From positions 1-64,000 of the forward strand of contig URUJ01000002.1 in the NCBI GenBank assembly GCA_900551095.1: 64,000 nt of DNA, in the 5' to 3' direction. Shown here piece by piece: positions 8,243-17,499 of this stretch. How positions within the stretch are numbered: position 1 is the first letter of the stretch; the number at the start of each line of letters is the position of its first letter. The stretch is from an uncultured Anaerococcus sp. (GTDB taxonomy: Bacteria; Bacillota; Clostridia; Tissierellales; Peptoniphilaceae). The translations under genes were made by a program, and so were the position numbers. The notes below the pieces were generated by a model. That model was not told the DNA's origin, ran no database searches, and saw nothing but the letters and a program-made list of their open reading frames with translations.

Positions 8243-9427
8243 ATGAATAAGCCTTTAAGTGTAAAACAATTTAATGAATATATAAAATCAAATATAAAAC
8301 ACGATCCGATTTTTCAAAGATTAAATTTAACCGGTGAGCTTTGTAATATCAGAATAAATAATTACCATCTTTATTTTTCACTCAAAGAAGGTAGCGATAT
8401 TATTGATGCAGTAATTTATTATTATGAAGATAAAGAGATAAGTTTTGACTTTAGCCCTGGCAAGGAAGTAGTTATTAAGGGTAATCTTTCATTAAATAAT
8501 TACTCATCAAGACTTATTATCATTGTAAAAGAGATTTATGATGCAGGACTATCAAAAGATTACAAAGAGTTTCTCAAGATGAAAGAAGAGTTTAACTCTA
8601 AAGGATATTTTGATAGAGATAAGAAAAAACCAATTCCCAAATTTGTTAAAAATATTGGATTAATTACATCCAAAGATGGCGCTGCTTTTGTTGATTTTCT
8701 TGCGATGATAAATAGTAGGGCAAATGACATACATATTTATTTTGAACCGGTTAAGGTGCAGGGAGCTGACTCAGAAAGTTTAGTTGCTAAAGCCATAAAT
8801 AGACTTGATAGTCTTAATCTAGATGTGATTGTAATTACAAGAGGTGGTGGATCAACCGAAGACTTATCTAGTTTTAATCAACGAAAAATAATAGAGGCTG
8901 TTCACTTAGCTAAAACTCCTATTATCTCTGCTATCGGCCATAATATTGATACGACTCTTATAGATTACACTAGTGATTTAAGTTTACAAACGCCGACAGA
9001 GGCGGGTAGTTTCCTAATATCTGGCTATATAGATTATGAAAACTATTTAAAAGAGAAGTTCTTAAAGGCAAGGCGTGCCATAGATAATAGGATAGATATC
9101 ACAGAGCTTAATCTTAAGCTACTTAATGCTAAAATTTTAAACTTATCACCAGCAAGAAAAGTAGATCAAAAATTTAAAGACATTAAGAATTTAAATAAAA
9201 ATTTAGATCAAATTATGGAAAACGCACTATCTTATAATGAATCTAGGTTAAATAAGTTAGCTTATAAGTTTAATTATTTAGAAAAATTAATAGATATTAG
9301 AAAAAATCAGATTGAAATAAAGCTTGGTGAAAAAAATATCTATTCAGCTTATAGTCTTAAAAATAATGATGAAGTAGAGCTAGTATTTAGCGACGGTAGT
9401 TTAAAAGCAAGGATTATACATGGATAA
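8243..9427 (+). CDS. xseA: Exodeoxyribonuclease VII large subunit
   Basis: A 394-residue catalytic subunit that degrades single-stranded DNA. An N-terminal OB-fold (about 1-100, 'LTGELCNIR') is followed by the nuclease domain with 'TRGGGSTEDLSSFN' and 'AIGHNIDTTLIDY', then a helical C-terminal region that wraps the small subunits. It starts one base after nusB and overlaps xseB by eight bases, so both subunits are translated from one mRNA. Confidence 0.95.
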   Translation: MNKPLSVKQFNEYIKSNIKHDPIFQRLNLTGELCNIRINNYHLYFSLKEGSDIIDAVIYYYEDKEISFDFSPGKEVVIKGNLSLNNYSSRLIIIVKEIYDAGLSKDYKEFLKMKEEFNSKGYFDRDKKKPIPKFVKNIGLITSKDGAAFVDFLAMINSRANDIHIYFEPVKVQGADSESLVAKAINRLDSLNLDVIVITRGGGSTEDLSSFNQRKIIEAVHLAKTPIISAIGHNIDTTLIDYTSDLSLQTPTEAGSFLISGYIDYENYLKEKFLKARRAIDNRIDITELNLKLLNAKILNLSPARKVDQKFKDIKNLNKNLDQIMENALSYNESRLNKLAYKFNYLEKLIDIRKNQIEIKLGEKNIYSAYSLKNNDEVELVFSDGSLKARIIHG

Positions 9428-9605
9428 ATCTTTTGAAGATCAATACAAACAAATAGAAGAAATTTTAGAAAAAATTGAAAATAATAAGGAAAATTTAGAC
9501 GAGTCAATTAAGCTTTATGAACAAGCAAAAAAGATGTATAGGGATCTAGAAAACAAGCTTGATGGATATAGAGCTAAGGTAGAAGTAATTAAAAATGATG
9601 AATGA
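9420..9605 (+). CDS. xseB: Exodeoxyribonuclease VII small subunit
   Basis: A 61-residue helical protein with the family pattern 'SFEDQYKQIEEILEKIE' followed by 'LDESIKLYEQAKKMY'. Several copies bind one XseA. It overlaps both xseA (8 bases) and ispA (11 bases), the usual xseA-xseB-ispA arrangement of Firmicutes. Confidence 0.93.
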   Translation: MDKSFEDQYKQIEEILEKIENNKENLDESIKLYEQAKKMYRDLENKLDGYRAKVEVIKNDE

Positions 9606-10422
9606 TAAGTTTTTGAAACTATTAAATGAAAATAAAATCAAAATTGACAGAGAGGTAAAGTCTTATTTTAATCCAGAAAGTATTTTAGAAGAGGCTATGG
9701 CTTATTCGACAGATGGAGGGAAGAGGATAAGGGCTTTTCTGTATCTCGAATGTAAGAAAATGTTTTCTTCAGAAGTTAATCAACTAGATTATAAATATGC
9801 TTTAGCTTTAGAATTCATCCACGCATATTCTCTTGTGCATGATGACCTGCCTGCAATGGACGATGACGACTATAGGAGAGGTAAGGAAAGTGTTCATAAA
9901 AAGTTTGGAGAAGATATAGCAATTTTAACAGGAGATGCCCTACTAAACGAAGCTTGCCTTATACTTTTTGACTTAGCTAAGGAGGATTCTTCTTATTTGG
10001 AAGCGGGTCTTTATACATTAAAAAAAGCCTCAAGATTTGGTATGATTGACGGCCAAGTATTGGATTTAAAAAGGACTAAAAATTACGATTTTACTTACCT
10101 TACCAAAGTATATAAGAAGAAAACATCAGATTTATTTAAAGCAGCTTGCGTTTCAGCTTCTTTAATTACTAATCAAGGACAAGCTATCAATAAAAACATA
10201 GAAAATTTTGCGGAAAATCTCGGTCTTGCTTTTCAAATTCAAGATGATTTATTAGAAGATACATATACAGAAGAATTAAATATTTTAAATGTGATGACAA
10301 AAGATGAGGCGTTAAATATTCTAGATGAGGTCAATATTAAGGCAAAAGAATCAATAAAAGATTTTAAAAATAATGAGGTCTTATTATATTTAATATATTA
10401 CCTGTCAAGTCGAAGTTATTAG
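9595..10422 (+). CDS. ispA: Short-chain polyprenyl diphosphate synthase (farnesyl diphosphate synthase-like)
   Basis: A 275-residue trans-prenyltransferase, shorter than the usual ~290-300. The first aspartate-rich motif is complete ('VHDDLPAMDDDD'), as are 'GGKRIR' and 'DGQVLDL'. The second motif is 'QIQDDLLED', so the usual DDxxD has Glu in the last position followed by Asp. Right after it, the typical loop with GK, a GxD turn and KxT is missing; about 12 residues are lost relative to E. coli IspA as I remember it. That loop holds diphosphate-binding lysines, so activity or product length may differ. Context after xseB supports IspA. The ATG at 9595 is followed by a second ATG at 9598, either of which may be used. 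Confidence 0.87.
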   Translation: MMNDKFLKLLNENKIKIDREVKSYFNPESILEEAMAYSTDGGKRIRAFLYLECKKMFSSEVNQLDYKYALALEFIHAYSLVHDDLPAMDDDDYRRGKESVHKKFGEDIAILTGDALLNEACLILFDLAKEDSSYLEAGLYTLKKASRFGMIDGQVLDLKRTKNYDFTYLTKVYKKKTSDLFKAACVSASLITNQGQAINKNIENFAENLGLAFQIQDDLLEDTYTEELNILNVMTKDEALNILDEVNIKAKESIKDFKNNEVLLYLIYYLSSRSY

Positions 10423-10430
10423 GGGAAGTT

Positions 10431-10883
10431 ATGAAAAAATATACTAGACAAAGATTAATATTAGATATTATTCAAAACAATGATGTCAGAACACAAAGTC
10501 AACTTTCTGACATTTTAAAGGCTCAAGGTGTAAATGCTACTCAAGCAACTATATCAAGAGATATCAAGGAACTAAGGATTTCAAAGGTTCAAAGTGACGA
10601 TTACGAGTATAAGTATACGGTAGTAGATGCAGTTTATGATACTTTGACAGAGAGAATTGAGAAGATTTTTAAAGAAGCTGTTCTTTCAGTGGAAAAATCA
10701 GCCCAACTTATAGTAATTAAAACAATTTCATATTGTGCAACTGTATGTGGTCAGTATATAACTAACGCTAAGTTAGAAAATGTTGGAGGTATAGTTACAG
10801 GAATTGATACTATCTTTATAACACCAAAAGACTTTGATTCTATAGATGACCTTGTAGAAGATATAAGGGCACTTGTTAAATAA
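10431..10883 (+). CDS. argR: Arginine repressor ArgR
   Basis: A 150-residue regulator. The N-terminal winged helix (about 1-65) includes 'NATQATISRDIKEL', typical of ArgR/AhrC. The C-terminal oligomerisation and arginine-binding domain includes 'GGIVTGIDTIFITP'. It is placed just before recN, as in Bacillus and clostridia. No arginine genes lie in the window, so its targets are elsewhere. The TAA overlaps the recN ATG by one base. An AGGGGAAG ribosome binding site is at about 10422-10429. Confidence 0.94.
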   Translation: MKKYTRQRLILDIIQNNDVRTQSQLSDILKAQGVNATQATISRDIKELRISKVQSDDYEYKYTVVDAVYDTLTERIEKIFKEAVLSVEKSAQLIVIKTISYCATVCGQYITNAKLENVGGIVTGIDTIFITPKDFDSIDDLVEDIRALVK

Positions 10884-12571
10884 TGCTTGCAGAGCTTTAC
10901 ATAGATAATTTCATCATAATAAAAAAAGATCATATATTTTTTGAAGATGAATTTAATGTACTAACAGGAGAGACTGGTTCTGGAAAATCAATAATCTTAG
11001 AGGCGATAAACTTATTACTCGGCAAACGTGCTAGTAAGGATGTTATAGGTAATTTTAAAGAACAAACTATAATAGAAGCTGTTTTTGTATTGGATGAAGA
11101 TTTAATTCAAAAGCTAGAAAGAATAGGAATAAGCTTTGATGACGATAGGCTTATTATAACAAGAAATATAAGTAAAAATAATTCTAGCATTAGAATTAAT
11201 GGTAGATTATCAAATATTAATATCCTAAAAGAAATCAGCGATGATTTAATAGACATATATAAACAGGGAGATTCTAATATTTACATGAATAAGGCGAATT
11301 ATATCGACCTTATTGATTCATACCAAAATGATAAAGAAACGGTCGAACTTAGAAGAAATCTTGCTGATTTATATAAAGAAAAAAATGACTATATAAAGCG
11401 TTTTGAAGATTTTGATTTATCAGATGAGGAATTAAGTAGACAAAGAGACTTAATAAATTATCAAATTAATGAGATTGATAGTATTGATTTGTTTAATATA
11501 GATGAAAATGAACTTGAAAACGAATATAAAAGGCTCAGCAATATTTCAAGTCTAAAGGAAGGATATTATAAACTTCTAGAACTTATTGACTCTAGTGATT
11601 ATGATACACCTTCAGTAAGTAAATTATTAAATGAAGGTGCATCTAGCATTGCAGATTTTGTAGATATTGATAAAAAGTCATCGGATTTATATAATAGGCT
11701 AATAGCCTTATCCGATGAATTAGATGATATATATTCTGATGCAGATTCTTATGTGGATTTTTTATCGACTGATCCTGAAAAATTAGAAAACTTAGAAGAT
11801 TTAAATAAAAAACTTTTTGATTTAAAAAGAAAATATGGAAACAGCATAGATGATATCAAAGCTTATTATAATTCTATTAAAGAAAGGCTAATTGAATTAG
11901 ATCAGATCGATGATTTGAGAAATAACATTACTAGTGTACTTGAAAATATTGATAAGAAAATGCTTGAAAATGCAGAGCGAATCCACGATATTAGGGTAAA
12001 AAAGATAAAAAGCCTTGAAAAGTCTCTTAATAAAGAAATTGTGGAATTAAATATAAAAAATGGTAAATTTAAAGTCGACCTTACTAAAAAAGAAAATATA
12101 GACAAAACTGGCTATGATGAAATAGATTTTCTCATAAGAACAAATAAGGGTGAGAAATTAACATCCTTAACCAAAACTGCTTCAGGTGGAGAGATATCAA
12201 GAATTATGCTTGCATTTAAGGAAGTCTTTGCTAGTTTTGACGATATAGACACAATGATTTTCGATGAAATTGATACTGGTATAAGTGGTAGAACTGCCCA
12301 AATAGTAGGTGAAAAAATCCTTGACCTATCAAAGAAAAGACAAATTATAGCAATTAGCCACTTACCTCAAATAGCTTCTCTTGCCAATAATCACATATTA
12401 ATTAGCAAAGAAGATACAGGTGATTTTACTATATCAAGTTCTAAAACTATTACTGACAAAGATAGAACCCTTGAAATAGCGAGATTAATTGGTGGGGTTG
12501 ATATTACAGAGACTACAATTAAATCAGCCGAAGAGATTTTGACGATGGCGGAGGATCTAAGAAATGAATGA
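10883..12571 (+). CDS. recN: DNA repair protein RecN
   Basis: A 562-residue SMC-like ATPase acting in double-strand break repair. Walker A is 'GETGSGKS' near residue 30. Long coiled-coil arms occupy about 150-390. The ABC signature is 'TASGGEISRIMLAF', Walker B is 'MIFDEIDTGISG', and the switch histidine is in 'AISHLPQIAS'. Length and layout match RecN. It overlaps the next gene by eight bases. Confidence 0.96.
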   Translation: MLAELYIDNFIIIKKDHIFFEDEFNVLTGETGSGKSIILEAINLLLGKRASKDVIGNFKEQTIIEAVFVLDEDLIQKLERIGISFDDDRLIITRNISKNNSSIRINGRLSNINILKEISDDLIDIYKQGDSNIYMNKANYIDLIDSYQNDKETVELRRNLADLYKEKNDYIKRFEDFDLSDEELSRQRDLINYQINEIDSIDLFNIDENELENEYKRLSNISSLKEGYYKLLELIDSSDYDTPSVSKLLNEGASSIADFVDIDKKSSDLYNRLIALSDELDDIYSDADSYVDFLSTDPEKLENLEDLNKKLFDLKRKYGNSIDDIKAYYNSIKERLIELDQIDDLRNNITSVLENIDKKMLENAERIHDIRVKKIKSLEKSLNKEIVELNIKNGKFKVDLTKKENIDKTGYDEIDFLIRTNKGEKLTSLTKTASGGEISRIMLAFKEVFASFDDIDTMIFDEIDTGISGRTAQIVGEKILDLSKKRQIIAISHLPQIASLANNHILISKEDTGDFTISSSKTITDKDRTLEIARLIGGVDITETTIKSAEEILTMAEDLRNE

Positions 12572-13112
12572 AGAAAAGTTTTATGAAAAGACAATCAAAT
12601 CTGATACAATATATGACGGAAAGATACTTAAGCTAAGAGTGGATACTGTAGAGCTAGAAAATAAAAGATATTCAAAAAGAGAAATTGTTGATCACCAAAA
12701 AGGCGCAGGAATTATTGCTTTTGATGGTCCCGATAAATTATGGATGGTAAGTCAATATAGAAAGGCTATTGATAAGGTTACTTTAGAAATACCAGCTGGA
12801 CTTGTAGATCCTGGAGAATTACCAATAGAAACAGCCAAAAGAGAGCTCCAGGAAGAAGTGGGTTATTTTCCGGAAAAAGTGACCTACCTCTTTGATATGC
12901 ACGCTTCTCCTGGTTTTACAAATGATAAGCTATCTTTTTTTCTAGCAGATAATTTAGTTAATTCAAAGCTAGAACAAGACGAGGATGAGAATGTGGCAAG
13001 TAAGTCATATCCTGTAAAAGAGCTTTATCAGATGGTGGAAAATGGCGAAATAACAGATGCTAAGACTATTATTGCTATTTTTTATGCTTTAAGAAAAATT
13101 AATGAAGCTTAA
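12564..13112 (+). CDS. nudF: NUDIX hydrolase, ADP-ribose pyrophosphatase-like
   Basis: A 182-residue protein with a full Nudix box starting at 'GLVDPGE' and ending 'RELQEEVG' (about residues 82-104), preceded by the ADP-ribose pyrophosphatase-type block 'VSQYRKAIDKVTLEIPAG'. It probably hydrolyses ADP-ribose to AMP and ribose 5-phosphate; exact substrate cannot be told from sequence. It sits between recN and scpA with overlaps on both sides. Confidence 0.87.
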   Translation: MNEEKFYEKTIKSDTIYDGKILKLRVDTVELENKRYSKREIVDHQKGAGIIAFDGPDKLWMVSQYRKAIDKVTLEIPAGLVDPGELPIETAKRELQEEVGYFPEKVTYLFDMHASPGFTNDKLSFFLADNLVNSKLEQDEDENVASKSYPVKELYQMVENGEITDAKTIIAIFYALRKINEA

Positions 13113-13800
13113 TATAAAGCTTGAAGAATTTGAAGGTCCTTTTGACCTTCTTTTAAAACTGATAGATAGAGAAAAAATTGATATCTATGATGTCAAAATT
13201 GAAGAAATTACGAATCCTTTTTTAGAGGAAATGGCGAAAATAGATATTGATATATCAATGTTATCTGAGTTTATTTATACTTCATCAATCCTACTTACAA
13301 TTAAGGCTAATAAACTTTTGCCAAAGCCAGAAAATGCAACCTTAGAAGAAGACTTCTTATCTTATCTAATAGAATATAAAAAAATAAAGTCAGTTCAAGA
13401 CGATTTCAAAATATTAGAGGATGAGGCGAGAAAGATACATTCAAAATACCAGGAAGATTTGTCAGTTTACCAAAAGGAAAATTTTGTAATATCACAGGAT
13501 ATAGATATTTTATCCCAAGAGTTTTCTAAACTAATAAGGAAACTTGATAAAGATAAAAAAAGTGAGGAAAAAATATTCGAACAAGTAAAAATTCCGGACG
13601 TTAATTCTTACCTTGTTAGTTTGAGAAAAACTTTAAACTTTTCTAAAGAACTCAATTTAATTGATATTACAAGAAGGATAAACTCAAAGGCGGAATGTAT
13701 AGCTACATTTCTAGCTCTATTAGAACTTGTCAGATTAAACGAAATCTATATAAAACAAACAGAAATAAATTCATTTAAAATTTTTAAGAGGAACAAATGA
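13102..13800 (+). CDS. scpA: Segregation and condensation protein A
   Basis: A 232-residue kleisin that joins the SMC heads together with ScpB. The N-terminal 'LEEFEGPFDLLLKLIDREKIDIYD' region, cited here only as its EGPFDLLL core, is diagnostic. The middle is charged and flexible and the C-terminus forms the winged helix that binds the SMC cap. It overlaps the preceding Nudix gene by 11 bases and scpB by four. Confidence 0.94.
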   Translation: MKLNIKLEEFEGPFDLLLKLIDREKIDIYDVKIEEITNPFLEEMAKIDIDISMLSEFIYTSSILLTIKANKLLPKPENATLEEDFLSYLIEYKKIKSVQDDFKILEDEARKIHSKYQEDLSVYQKENFVISQDIDILSQEFSKLIRKLDKDKKSEEKIFEQVKIPDVNSYLVSLRKTLNFSKELNLIDITRRINSKAECIATFLALLELVRLNEIYIKQTEINSFKIFKRNK

Positions 13801-14324
13801 CGGATTCTTATTTAAAAGGCCTTATAGAGGAAGTCTTATATGTGTGGGCAGAACCTATAAATATTGACGAAATAAATAAAATCTTATTTGATTTTAAAAA
13901 GGCAGATATAAAAAAATGCCTTGAAGAAATGGTTGATGAAAGAAAAGATGCTACTAGCGGACTAGTTATTAGAACTTTTAATGATTCTTTTCAGTTTACA
14001 ACTAGGAAGGCTAGTGATAAATATTTTGAATCAATTCTTTCAAAATCAGATAAGAAACTTACTAATTCTACCCTAGAGACCTTGTCTATTATTGCCTATA
14101 AACAGCCAATTACAAGGGCTGAAATAGATAAGATAAGGGGGGTTAATTCTCAATCGACCATTGATTCACTTTTAGAAAAGAAATTAATTTTAGAAAAAGG
14201 TAGGCTTGATAAGATTGGAAAGCCAATTATTTATGGAACTACAGATTTGTTTTTAAAGTATTTCAATATAAATTCCTTAGAAGACCTACCTGAAATAAGG
14301 ATAGATAATGATGAGGATAAATAA
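13797..14324 (+). CDS. scpB: Segregation and condensation protein B
   Basis: A 175-residue protein of two winged-helix domains that dimerises on ScpA in the condensin complex. The diagnostic block is 'LETLSIIAYKQPITRAEIDK' followed by 'IRGV'. It is translationally coupled to scpA (ATGA overlap). Its end overlaps the rluB start by about 14-17 bases. Confidence 0.94.
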   Translation: MTDSYLKGLIEEVLYVWAEPINIDEINKILFDFKKADIKKCLEEMVDERKDATSGLVIRTFNDSFQFTTRKASDKYFESILSKSDKKLTNSTLETLSIIAYKQPITRAEIDKIRGVNSQSTIDSLLEKKLILEKGRLDKIGKPIIYGTTDLFLKYFNINSLEDLPEIRIDNDEDK

Positions 14325-15006
14325 ATATATAGCTCATTCCGGTTATACTTCTAGACGAAAAGCTGATGAATTGATTTTTAAAGGGAAAGTAAAATTAAAC
14401 GGACAAACCATAAAAGAGCCTGGAGTGCAGGTTCATGATAATGATGTAGTTGAAATAGACGGGAAAGTTTTATCTATTGAAAAGAAATTTTATATCAAAT
14501 TATATAAGCCAATAGGTTTTATAACATCAAATTTTGATCCCTATAATGAGAAAGATCTAAATGATCTTGTAGATATTGATAAGAGATTTTTTGCATCCGG
14601 AAGATTAGATAAGGATAGCGAAGGATTACTTATAATAACTAACGATGGTGAATTTACTAACAATTTGATTCATCCAAAGTTTAAACTTGATAAAGAATAC
14701 ATAGTTAAAGTAGATAGTAAATTAAGTAAAAATCAGGAAAATGAGTTTGAAAATGGACTAGATATTGGTAATGGAGAAAAAACTTCGGATGCTAAGATAG
14801 AATATCTTGGAAATAATGTATACAAAGTAATAATTCATCAAGGATATAATAGACAAATTAGGAGAATGTTTAAGGTTTTAGGGAAAAAAGTTATAGCTCT
14901 TAAGAGAATTAAGATAGGTAAAATTTCTTTATCAGACCTTAAGGAAAAAGAGTATAGATACTTTGATAGCGAAGAATTAAAATTTGTAGAAGAAATCAGA
15001 AGATAG
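14311..15006 (+). CDS. rluB: Pseudouridine synthase, RluB/RsuA family
   Basis: A 231-residue enzyme that isomerises uridine in rRNA. The N-terminal S4 RNA-binding domain is 'RINKYIAHSGYTSRRKADEL' (about residues 2-21) and onward to 60. The catalytic domain has 'ASGRLDKDSEGLLIITNDG' with the catalytic Asp in the GRLD motif, and 'GYNRQIRRMF'. Two ATG codons (14308 and 14311) are adjacent; the second gives the family's usual MRIN start. It follows scpAB, the standard Firmicutes order. RluB (23S) rather than RsuA is inferred from context. Confidence 0.9.
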   Translation: MRINKYIAHSGYTSRRKADELIFKGKVKLNGQTIKEPGVQVHDNDVVEIDGKVLSIEKKFYIKLYKPIGFITSNFDPYNEKDLNDLVDIDKRFFASGRLDKDSEGLLIITNDGEFTNNLIHPKFKLDKEYIVKVDSKLSKNQENEFENGLDIGNGEKTSDAKIEYLGNNVYKVIIHQGYNRQIRRMFKVLGKKVIALKRIKIGKISLSDLKEKEYRYFDSEELKFVEEIRR

Positions 15007-15022
15007 GAAACTATCTTTTTTT
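15000..15022 (+). terminator. Rho-independent terminator after rluB
   Basis: AGATAG and CTATCT pair around a GAAA tetraloop, followed by a run of U. The stem starts at the rluB stop codon. Confidence 0.7.
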
Positions 15023-15033
15023 GTGGGATAAAG

Positions 15034-16245
15034 ATGAAAACAATAGGAATTATAGGAGCTGGACCCGCTGGGTTAATGGCGGCAATTCAAGCTAAAAATG
15101 AAAATAATCAGGTGATAATTTTTGAAAAAAATTATAGGATAGGGAAAAAACTACTAATGACAGGAGGGGGCAGATGTAATATTACGAATATGGCATATTA
15201 CGATGATTTTCTAGCAAATGTCATTACTAATAGAAAGTTTTTATATTCCTCCTATTCTAGGTTTGATAACTACGCTTTGATAGATTTATTAAATGAAAAT
15301 GGTATAGAAACTATTGTAGAAGATAATGGTAGAGTCTTTCCTAAATCAGAAAAAGCCTTAGATATTGTGAAGTTTTTTGAAGATAAGATAAAAGAAAAAT
15401 CAATTGATTTAAAGATGAACACAAATATTAAAAAAATTTATAAATATGAAATATTTTGCCTTACTGATCAAAACAATAAAACATATTCTTGTGATAATCT
15501 TATAATAGCCACAGGAGGCAAATCCTATCCAAATACTGGTTCAGATGGTTATGGTTACACTTTAGCAGATAAAATGGGTCATGAAATTGTCGAAGCAAAA
15601 GCCGTGCTCGTGCCTATTTTTATAAAAGATAATCTTAATTTAAAAGCTCAATCTTTTAAAGAAGTCTATATTAATATCGAAACTGACCAGGGGCAAGTAA
15701 CAATTTCTGGAGATCTTATGATTAATGCAAAATTTCTGACAGGCCCTGCAGCTTTAAAGGCAAGTTCCTTTATGGTTGATAAAAAAATAAAGAGCTTAGC
15801 GATAGATTTTTTGCCAAAGCAAAGCTACAATGAAATAGAAGAAGAAATTTTAAATCTTATAAAAAGGAATTCTAAAAAAAGTATAGGAAATGCTTTAAAA
15901 AGTATATTAAATTTTTCCTTACTTGAGGTGATATTCTTTTTATTAAATATTGATATAAACAAAAAAGCTAGTGAGCTTACTAGAGATGAGAGAAATTCTA
16001 TTACAGAAAAGATAAAGTCTTTTAATCTTCAATTTGAAAGGTTAGGCTCTTTTCAATCTGCTATTGTTACAAGAGGCGGAGTAGATGTAGCTAGTATTAA
16101 TCCTAAAAATATGCAATCGAGATTAGTAGATGGTTTATTTTTTGTAGGGGAAATTCTAGATATCGATAGCCTTACTGGAGGCTTTAATTTACAGACTTAT
16201 TTATCGACAGCTTATGCTGCCGGAACTTACATTAAGGAGAATTAA
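15034..16245 (+). CDS. NAD(P)/FAD-dependent oxidoreductase (HI0933/YhiN/BaiN-like flavoprotein)
   Basis: A 403-residue two-domain flavoprotein. The N-terminal dinucleotide-binding motif is 'GIIGAGPAGLMAA'. The family signature is 'LLMTGGGRCNITN', and the C-terminal FAD contact is 'LTGGFNLQ'. Members have been called aminoacetone oxidase family or BaiN, but physiological substrates are mostly unknown. The last base of its stop overlaps the cmk ATG, so it leads the cmk-plsC-ispH/S1 operon, an order also seen in other clostridia. Confidence 0.85.
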   Translation: MKTIGIIGAGPAGLMAAIQAKNENNQVIIFEKNYRIGKKLLMTGGGRCNITNMAYYDDFLANVITNRKFLYSSYSRFDNYALIDLLNENGIETIVEDNGRVFPKSEKALDIVKFFEDKIKEKSIDLKMNTNIKKIYKYEIFCLTDQNNKTYSCDNLIIATGGKSYPNTGSDGYGYTLADKMGHEIVEAKAVLVPIFIKDNLNLKAQSFKEVYINIETDQGQVTISGDLMINAKFLTGPAALKASSFMVDKKIKSLAIDFLPKQSYNEIEEEILNLIKRNSKKSIGNALKSILNFSLLEVIFFLLNIDINKKASELTRDERNSITEKIKSFNLQFERLGSFQSAIVTRGGVDVASINPKNMQSRLVDGLFFVGEILDIDSLTGGFNLQTYLSTAYAAGTYIKEN

Positions 16246-16898
16246 TGACATATATAATTGCAATCGACGGGCCAAGTGGATCTGGAAAATCGACCGTATC
16301 ACAGATTCTGGCAGAAAAACTAAATATAGAATATCTAAATACAGGATTGATGTATAGGGCCGTAACAAAATATTTCCTCGAAAAGCAAGTTAATGAGAAT
16401 ACAGATGACTTTATTTTGAAAAAATTATTGGATGAAATCACAGTCGACTTTAAGGATAATAGGTTATTTTTAAATGGGGTTGATGTTACGGATGAACTAA
16501 GGAATGATGAAATTACTAGCAATGTTTCTTGGGTATCAGCGCGAGATTATGTAAGAGAAAAAATGGTCTTTTTACAAAGAAAAATTGCTGAAAATACATC
16601 TTTTATCCTCGATGGCAGAGATATAGGAAGTGTGGTATTTCCAGATGCCAAGTATAAATTCTATCTTACAGCATCAGCTATCACAAGAGCCAAAAGGAGA
16701 TTTGACCAAGGTGAATCTGACCTGACTATAGAAGAAATAGAAAAGGCAATAATAAAAAGAGACAATTATGATTCAAATAGGAAAATTGCCCCACTTAAGG
16801 TAGCAGATGGAGCTATTGTTATAGATAGTTCTAAACTAAATATAGACCAAACTGTTGAGAAAATTTTATCATATGTGGAGAGTGATGATGTTTTATAA
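16245..16898 (+). CDS. cmk: (d)CMP kinase
   Basis: A 217-residue P-loop kinase phosphorylating CMP and dCMP. The P-loop is 'DGPSGSGKST' near residue 7. The CMP-binding insert and 'LDGRDIGSVVFPDA' (containing the GRDIG motif) follow, and the lid region has 'RDNYDSNRKIAPL'. It stands ahead of plsC and the S1-containing gene, the classic cmk-rpsA neighbourhood. Confidence 0.95.
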   Translation: MTYIIAIDGPSGSGKSTVSQILAEKLNIEYLNTGLMYRAVTKYFLEKQVNENTDDFILKKLLDEITVDFKDNRLFLNGVDVTDELRNDEITSNVSWVSARDYVREKMVFLQRKIAENTSFILDGRDIGSVVFPDAKYKFYLTASAITRAKRRFDQGESDLTIEEIEKAIIKRDNYDSNRKIAPLKVADGAIVIDSSKLNIDQTVEKILSYVESDDVL

Positions 16899-17499
16899 TA
16901 TCATGGTAGCAATCGTTAAAGTCTTATTTTTTCCGTTCTTTAGGATAAAAGTTCATGGAAGGAAAAATATTCCTGAAAAAACAGATATAATAGCTTGTGC
17001 TAACCATTGGTCAAACTTAGATCCGTTGTTTCTTGCTATTTCGTTGCCGATTAAGTTCAATTTTATGGCAAAAAAAGAACTTTTTGAAATACCAATATTG
17101 AGAAATATTCTAAAAGAAGCGGGGAGTTTCCCAATAAATAGACAAGGAACTGATTTAAAATCATTAAGATATGCTATAGGACTTATAAAAGATGGAAAAA
17201 CTCTTGGAATTTTTCCTGAAGGAACTAGAGTCAAAGAAGCTTCTAGGGATAATATGCACGAAGGAATAGGGTTTATTGCCTTGAAAGCAAAAGCTGATAT
17301 TCTCCCAATTGAGATTGTTACAACATATAAATTGTTTTCTAGAGTTGATATATATGTAAAAGAGTCTATAGAAATTGATAAATATAAAGACCTCAAAAAC
17401 AAAGAGGCGATGATTAAAATAAGTGATGAAGTATTTCAGAATATATACGAGAATCAAAAAGCATTAGAAAGTGAGAAAAATGGAAATAATAGAAGCTAA
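16885..17499 (+). CDS. plsC: 1-acyl-sn-glycerol-3-phosphate acyltransferase PlsC
   Basis: A 204-residue membrane-associated acyltransferase making phosphatidic acid. The catalytic NHx4D motif is in 'NHWSNLDPL', the glycerol-phosphate site is 'FPEGTR', and an N-terminal hydrophobic helix starts 'IMVAIVKVLFFPFF'. I chose the ATG at 16885 (or 16888), which has GGAG upstream. A TTG 30 bases earlier is in frame but lies in cmk with no ribosome binding site. It overlaps cmk by 14 bases and the ispH/S1 gene by about 20. Confidence 0.9.
   Translation: MMFYNIMVAIVKVLFFPFFRIKVHGRKNIPEKTDIIACANHWSNLDPLFLAISLPIKFNFMAKKELFEIPILRNILKEAGSFPINRQGTDLKSLRYAIGLIKDGKTLGIFPEGTRVKEASRDNMHEGIGFIALKAKADILPIEIVTTYKLFSRVDIYVKESIEIDKYKDLKNKEAMIKISDEVFQNIYENQKALESEKNGNNRS

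Noticed and set aside
16953..17402. 149-codon open frame on the - strand within plsC
   Set aside because: It overlaps the catalytic motifs of plsC in antisense, lacks a ribosome binding site and resembles no family.
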